A DNA stretch of 64,000 nt, from the NCBI RefSeq assembly GCF_003205495.1, contig NZ_QJRX01000003.1, positions 434,001-498,000 on the forward strand, in the 5' to 3' direction. The translations under genes were made by a program, and so were the position numbers. Positions 60,460 through 64,000 of this stretch are shown here, piece after piece (the stretch's first letter is position 1; each line of letters starts with the position of its first letter). The notes beneath the pieces are model-generated. The model worked only from the letters and a program-made list of their open reading frames with translations. It was not told the DNA's origin and ran no database searches. The stretch is from Aquipseudomonas alcaligenes (GTDB lineage Bacteria; Pseudomonadota; Gammaproteobacteria; Pseudomonadales; Pseudomonadaceae).

Positions 60460-61656
60460 CTAGTCCGGCGGGCTTGAGCGGCCGCCGAGGAGGCTGTCGA
60501 TGGCCGGTACCTGGGTGTCGCTGGCCATTTGCACGTCGTGCTCGATCTGGTGGCTGAAGCGTTCCAGGGAATGCTCGCGGGCCGGCTGGGCGTCGCTGGC
60601 GAACACCGGCGGGCTGAGCAGGTAAGCGCCGATCAGGCGGGCGAGCGCTGCCAGGCTGTCGATATGGGTGCGCTCGTAGCCGTGGGTGGCGTCGCAGCCA
60701 AAGGCCAGCAGGGCGGTGCGGATGTCGTGGCCGGCGGTCACCGCCGACTGCGCATCGCTGTGGTAGTAGCGGAACAGGTCGCGGCGCACCGGGATCTCGC
60801 CGTCGCCGGCCAGGCGCAGCAGGTGACGCGACAGGTGATAGTCGTAGGGGCCACCGGAGTCCTGCAGGGCCACGCTGACACAGTGCTCGCTGGACTGCTG
60901 CCCGGGCGCCACCGGGGCGATGTCGATACCGACGAACTCGCTGACGTCCCAGGGCAGCGCGGCGGCGGCGCCGGAGCCGACTTCCTCGGTGATGGTGAAC
61001 AGCGGGTGGCAGTCGATTTCCGGCACCTCGCCGCTCTCGACTATGGCCTTGAGCGCGGCCAGCAGGGCCGCCACGCCGGCCTTGTCGTCCAGGTGGCGGG
61101 CGCTGATGTGGCCGCTATCGGTGAACTCCGGCAGCGGGTCGAAGGCGACGAAGTCGCCCACCGCCACGCCCAGGGCCTCGCAGTCGGCGCGGGTGGCGCA
61201 GTAGGCGTCGAGGCGCAGCTCGACCTGATCCCAGCTCACCGGCAGCTGGTCCACCGCGGTGTTGAAGGCGTGCCCGGAGGCCAGCAGCGGCAGCACGCTA
61301 CCGCGCAGCACGCCGTTGTCGGTGAACAGGCTGACGCGGCTGCCCTCGGCGAAGCGGCTGGACCAGCAGCCGACCGGGGCCAGGGCCGGGCGGCCGTTGT
61401 CCTTCAGCTCGCGGACGATGGCGCCGATGGTGTCGAGGTGCGCCGACACCGCGCGGTCCGGGCTGGTCTGGCGGCCCTTGAGGGTGGCGCGGATGGTGCC
61501 GCGGCGGGTCAGCTCGAAGGGGATGCCGAGCTCCTCCAGGCGTTCGGCGACGTAGCGCACGATGGTGTCGGTGAGGCCGGTGGGGCTGGGGATGGCGAGC
61601 ATCTCCAGCAGTACCTGGCGCAGGTAGGCGAGGTCGGGTTCGACGAGTCGGGTCAT
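60460..61656 (-). CDS. M42-family hydrolase of the NAGGN osmoprotectant system
   Basis: A 398-residue metallopeptidase-like protein with ARHLDDKAGVAALLAALKA (metal-binding Asp), FTITEEVGSGAA (catalytic and ligand Glu) and AHLDTIGAIV (His). It is the third member of a trio conserved next to the NAGGN synthesis genes. It may trim or recycle the dipeptide osmolyte; its exact role is not established. I chose the ATG at 61656 (MTRLVEPDLAYL). It ends the trio, 43 bases after the synthetase gene. Confidence 0.9.
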   Translation of the reverse strand: MTRLVEPDLAYLRQVLLEMLAIPSPTGLTDTIVRYVAERLEELGIPFELTRRGTIRATLKGRQTSPDRAVSAHLDTIGAIVRELKDNGRPALAPVGCWSSRFAEGSRVSLFTDNGVLRGSVLPLLASGHAFNTAVDQLPVSWDQVELRLDAYCATRADCEALGVAVGDFVAFDPLPEFTDSGHISARHLDDKAGVAALLAALKAIVESGEVPEIDCHPLFTITEEVGSGAAAALPWDVSEFVGIDIAPVAPGQQSSEHCVSVALQDSGGPYDYHLSRHLLRLAGDGEIPVRRDLFRYYHSDAQSAVTAGHDIRTALLAFGCDATHGYERTHIDSLAALARLIGAYLLSPPVFASDAQPAREHSLERFSHQIEHDVQMASDTQVPAIDSLLGGRSSPPD

Positions 61657-61699
61657 AAGGTCTCCTCGGAGGCAATTGTGCTGGGGAGAGGGCACTGGC

Positions 61700-63436
61700 T
61701 CAGGGATGCACGCGGCTGAGCGGGAACAGCAGGTCGATGAAGCGCTCGGCGGTCGGCTGCGGCTCGTGGTTGGCCAGGCCGACCCGCTCGTTGGCCTCGA
61801 TCAGCACGTAGTCGGGCTGGTCGGCGGCCGGCACCAGCAGGTCGAGGCCGACCACCGGGATGTCCAGCGCCCGTGCGGCGCGCACCGCGGCCTCGGCCAG
61901 CGCCGGGTGCAGGCGCGCTGTGACGTCCTCCAGGGTGCCGCCGGTGTGCAGGTTGGCGGTCTTGCGCACGGCCAGGCGGGTGCCGGCCTGCAGCACGCTG
62001 GAATAGTCGTAGCCGGCATCGTGCAGGGTGCGCTGGGTCTCGGCGTCCAGCGGGATGCGGCTCTCGCCGCCGGTGGCGGCCTGGCGCCGGCGGCTCTGCG
62101 CCTCGATCAGCGCGCCGATGCTGTGCACGCCGTCACCGACCACGCAGGCCGGATGGCGGATGGCGGCGGCCACCACCTGGTAGCCGATCACCACGATGCG
62201 CAGGTCCAGCCCCGGGTGGTAGCTCTCCAGCAGCACGCGGCCGTCGAACTGGCGGGCGCGGGCGATGGCCTCTTCCACCGCCTCGGCACTGCGCAGGTCG
62301 ACGGCCACGCCCTGGCCCTGCTCGCCGTCCACCGGCTTGACCACCAGGGCGCCGTGCTCGGCGAGGAAGGCGGCGTTGTCCGCGGCGTCACCGGCCAGGC
62401 GCTGCGCCGGCTGGCGCAGGCCGGCGCGGGCGAAGGCACGGTGAGTCAGGCGCTTGTCCTGGCACAGGGTCATGCTCAGCGCGCTGGTCAGGTCCGACAG
62501 CGACTCGCGGCAGCGGATGCGCCGGCCGCCCTGGCTGAGGGTGAACAGGCCGCCCTCGGCGTCGTCCACCTGCACCTCGATGCCGCGGCGCTGGGCCTCG
62601 TCGACGATGATGCGGGCGTAGGGGTTGAGCTCGGCCTCTGGGCCGGGGCCGAGGAACAGCGCCTGGTTGATGCCGTTGCGGCGCTTGATGGCGAAGGTCG
62701 GCAGGTCGCGGAAGCCGAGCTTGGCATACAGCGCCTTGGCCTGGCGGTTGTCGTGCAGCACCGACAGGTCCAGGTAGGCCAGGCCGCGACTCATGCCATG
62801 CTCGATCAGGTGGCGCACCAGGGCTTCGCCGACGCCCGGACGCGGGCAGTCCGGCGCTACCGCCAGGCACCACAGGCTGCTGCCCAGTTGCGGATCGGCG
62901 AAGGCGCGCAGGTGGTCCAGGCCCATCACCGTGCCCAGCACGCGGCCGCCGACTTCGTCCTCGGCCAGCCAGTAGCTGGGCCCACCGGCCTCGCGCGGGG
63001 TCAGCCGGTCGTGGTCCACCGGCAGCATGCCGCGCTGCAGGTAGAGACGATTGATGGCGTCCCAGTCCGCCTGGCTCTGTACCCGGCGAATGTGGAAGCC
63101 GCGAAAGCTGCGCGGTGCCGGGCGGTAGTCGGTGTACCACAGGCGCAAGGTATCGGAAGGGTCGAGGAACAGCTGCTGCGGCGCCTGCGCCAGCACCTGC
63201 TGCGGCGCGGCCACATAGAGGGCGATGTCGCGTTCGCCGGGCCGTTCCTCCTGCAAGGCGGCGGCCAGGCTGGCGGCGTCCGGGTAGGTGTGGCCGATCA
63301 GCAGGCGGCCCCAGCCGCAGTGGATGCTCTGCGGCTGGCAGGCATCGCTGCCCTCGCGGGCCAGGTGCGCCTGCAGGCGCTGGTAGGACGGTGCCTGGCC
63401 GCGTTGCAGGCGCTGGTTGTAGGCAGTGGCGCGCAT
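61700..63436 (-). CDS. ngg: N-acetylglutaminylglutamine synthetase
   Basis: A 578-residue bifunctional protein: an N-terminal GNAT acetyltransferase domain (about 105-250, with CLAVAPDCPRPGVGEALV as the acetyl-CoA site) and a C-terminal ATP-grasp ligase (about 290-570, GALVVKPVDGEQGQGVAVDL, VVGLDLLVP). It makes the N-acetylated Gln-Gln precursor of NAGGN, a compatible solute accumulated under osmotic stress. The ATG at 63436 follows the amidotransferase stop by 14 bases. Confidence 0.92.
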   Translation of the reverse strand: MRATAYNQRLQRGQAPSYQRLQAHLAREGSDACQPQSIHCGWGRLLIGHTYPDAASLAAALQEERPGERDIALYVAAPQQVLAQAPQQLFLDPSDTLRLWYTDYRPAPRSFRGFHIRRVQSQADWDAINRLYLQRGMLPVDHDRLTPREAGGPSYWLAEDEVGGRVLGTVMGLDHLRAFADPQLGSSLWCLAVAPDCPRPGVGEALVRHLIEHGMSRGLAYLDLSVLHDNRQAKALYAKLGFRDLPTFAIKRRNGINQALFLGPGPEAELNPYARIIVDEAQRRGIEVQVDDAEGGLFTLSQGGRRIRCRESLSDLTSALSMTLCQDKRLTHRAFARAGLRQPAQRLAGDAADNAAFLAEHGALVVKPVDGEQGQGVAVDLRSAEAVEEAIARARQFDGRVLLESYHPGLDLRIVVIGYQVVAAAIRHPACVVGDGVHSIGALIEAQSRRRQAATGGESRIPLDAETQRTLHDAGYDYSSVLQAGTRLAVRKTANLHTGGTLEDVTARLHPALAEAAVRAARALDIPVVGLDLLVPAADQPDYVLIEANERVGLANHEPQPTAERFIDLLFPLSRVHP

Positions 63437-63450
63437 GGATGGTCCCTCCC

Positions 63451-64000
63451 TCAGAGTCCCTGTTGATCCAGCCACAGGTGCAGCGCCGCCAGCTGCCACA
63501 GCTTGGAGCCGCGCAGCGGGGTGAGCTGGCCCTGCGGGTCGCTGAGCAGGCGGTCGAGCATGGCCGGCTCGAACAGGCCGCGATCCTGGCTGGGGTCGAG
63601 CAGCAGGTCGCGCACCCAGTCCAGGGTGGCGCCTTGCAGATGCTTGAGGCCGGGCACCGGGAAGTAGCCTTTGGGCCGGTCGATCACCGCGTGCGGAATG
63701 ACCTGGCGGGCCGCTTCCTTGAGCACCTGCTTGCCGCCGTCGCCGAGCTTGAAGCGCGCCGGGATGCGCGCGGCCAGCTCGACCAGGCGGTAGTCGAGGA
63801 ACGGCACGCGTGCTTCCAGGCCCCAGGCCATTGTCATGTTGTCGACCCGTTTCACCGGGTCGTCGACCAGCATCACCGTGGTGTCCAGGCGCAGCGCCTT
63901 GTCCACCGGCGCCGCAGCGCCGGGCATGGCGAAGTGCTCGCGGACGAATTCGCCGGCCCAGTCTTCGCCCTGCCACTTGCGCTGCAGGGTATCCAGCAGC
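63451..64000 (-). CDS. asnO: N-acetylglutaminylglutamine amidotransferase, C-terminal part
   Basis: The last 182 or so codons of an asparagine-synthase-like amidotransferase, cut at the right edge. VDNMTMAWGLEARVPFLDYR and RPKGYFPVPGLKHL are conserved parts of the synthase domain. It amidates the dipeptide to finish NAGGN. The frame stays open to the edge, and the real start lies outside the window. It is the first gene of the trio seen here. Confidence 0.9.
   Translation of the reverse strand, partial: LLDTLQRKWQGEDWAGEFVREHFAMPGAAAPVDKALRLDTTVMLVDDPVKRVDNMTMAWGLEARVPFLDYRLVELAARIPARFKLGDGGKQVLKEAARQVIPHAVIDRPKGYFPVPGLKHLQGATLDWVRDLLLDPSQDRGLFEPAMLDRLLSDPQGQLTPLRGSKLWQLAALHLWLDQQGL

Overview
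The window is chromosomal DNA of a Pseudomonas-type gammaproteobacterium. It is GC-rich with dense, mostly house-keeping genes. The run yciK - mupP - ubiG - TRZ/ATZ deaminase - mtnA - gyrA - serC - pheA - hisC - tyrA/aroA fusion - cmk - rpsA - ihfB has the order known from P. aeruginosa, and several proteins (GyrA, CysK, IHF-beta) read as close Pseudomonas orthologues. No tRNA, rRNA, CRISPR array, prophage or transposase was seen.

Layout. 0.1-7.4 kb: small conserved proteins (YcgN, YajD, HIT, YafJ-like amidotransferase, DUF2937), a secreted HExxH protein and oligopeptidase B. 7.5-12.6 kb: a thioesterase, a MoxR ATPase / VWA pair, cysK and an EamA transporter, with two kinds of intergenic palindromic repeat. 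12.7-20.5 kb: accessory metabolism (TorF-like porin, exported amidohydrolase, LysR regulator, acyl-CoA ligase plus CaiB-type CoA-transferase, Lrp regulator, LysE exporter). 20.6-24.7 kb: a CpxA/CpxP/CpxR-like envelope-stress module, then YciI and YciB. 24.8-29.4 kb: trpH/rnm, yciO, scpA, scpB, a DUF1289 protein and rluB. 29.4-35.2 kb: a diguanylate cyclase, yciK, mupP, ubiG, a methylthioadenosine-type deaminase and mtnA. 35.4-46.7 kb: gyrA, then a tightly packed aromatic amino acid run (serC, pheA, hisC, tyrA-aroA, cmk), rpsA and ihfB. 46.7-52.7 kb: lapA-domain and ComEA-like genes, an oxidoreductase/isomerase pair and rmlB-A-C-D (dTDP-L-rhamnose), in a region with visibly less GC-rich codon use. 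52.7-54.9 kb: a 729-residue tubulin/FtsZ-like protein transcribed alone. 55.3-60.4 kb: a CynX-type MFS transporter, small conserved proteins (YnfA, YheU) and a 7TMR-DISM hybrid histidine kinase. 60.5-64.0 kb: the N-acetylglutaminylglutamine amide (NAGGN) osmoprotectant trio, cut by the right edge.

The best candidate for a little-described system is the tubulin-like gene. It has a nucleotide-binding tubulin signature (AGGGTGSG), an FtsZ-like T1 loop and a partly degenerate T7-like loop, and it stands alone behind a 420-base intergenic region holding several short palindromes. Secondary points are the interval between ihfB and comEA, which is nearly empty although it houses the O-antigen cluster in P. 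aeruginosa; a dehydrogenase / hydroxypyruvate-isomerase pair translationally coupled to each other and placed before the rml genes; and a 7TM hybrid kinase directly downstream of the osmolyte genes.
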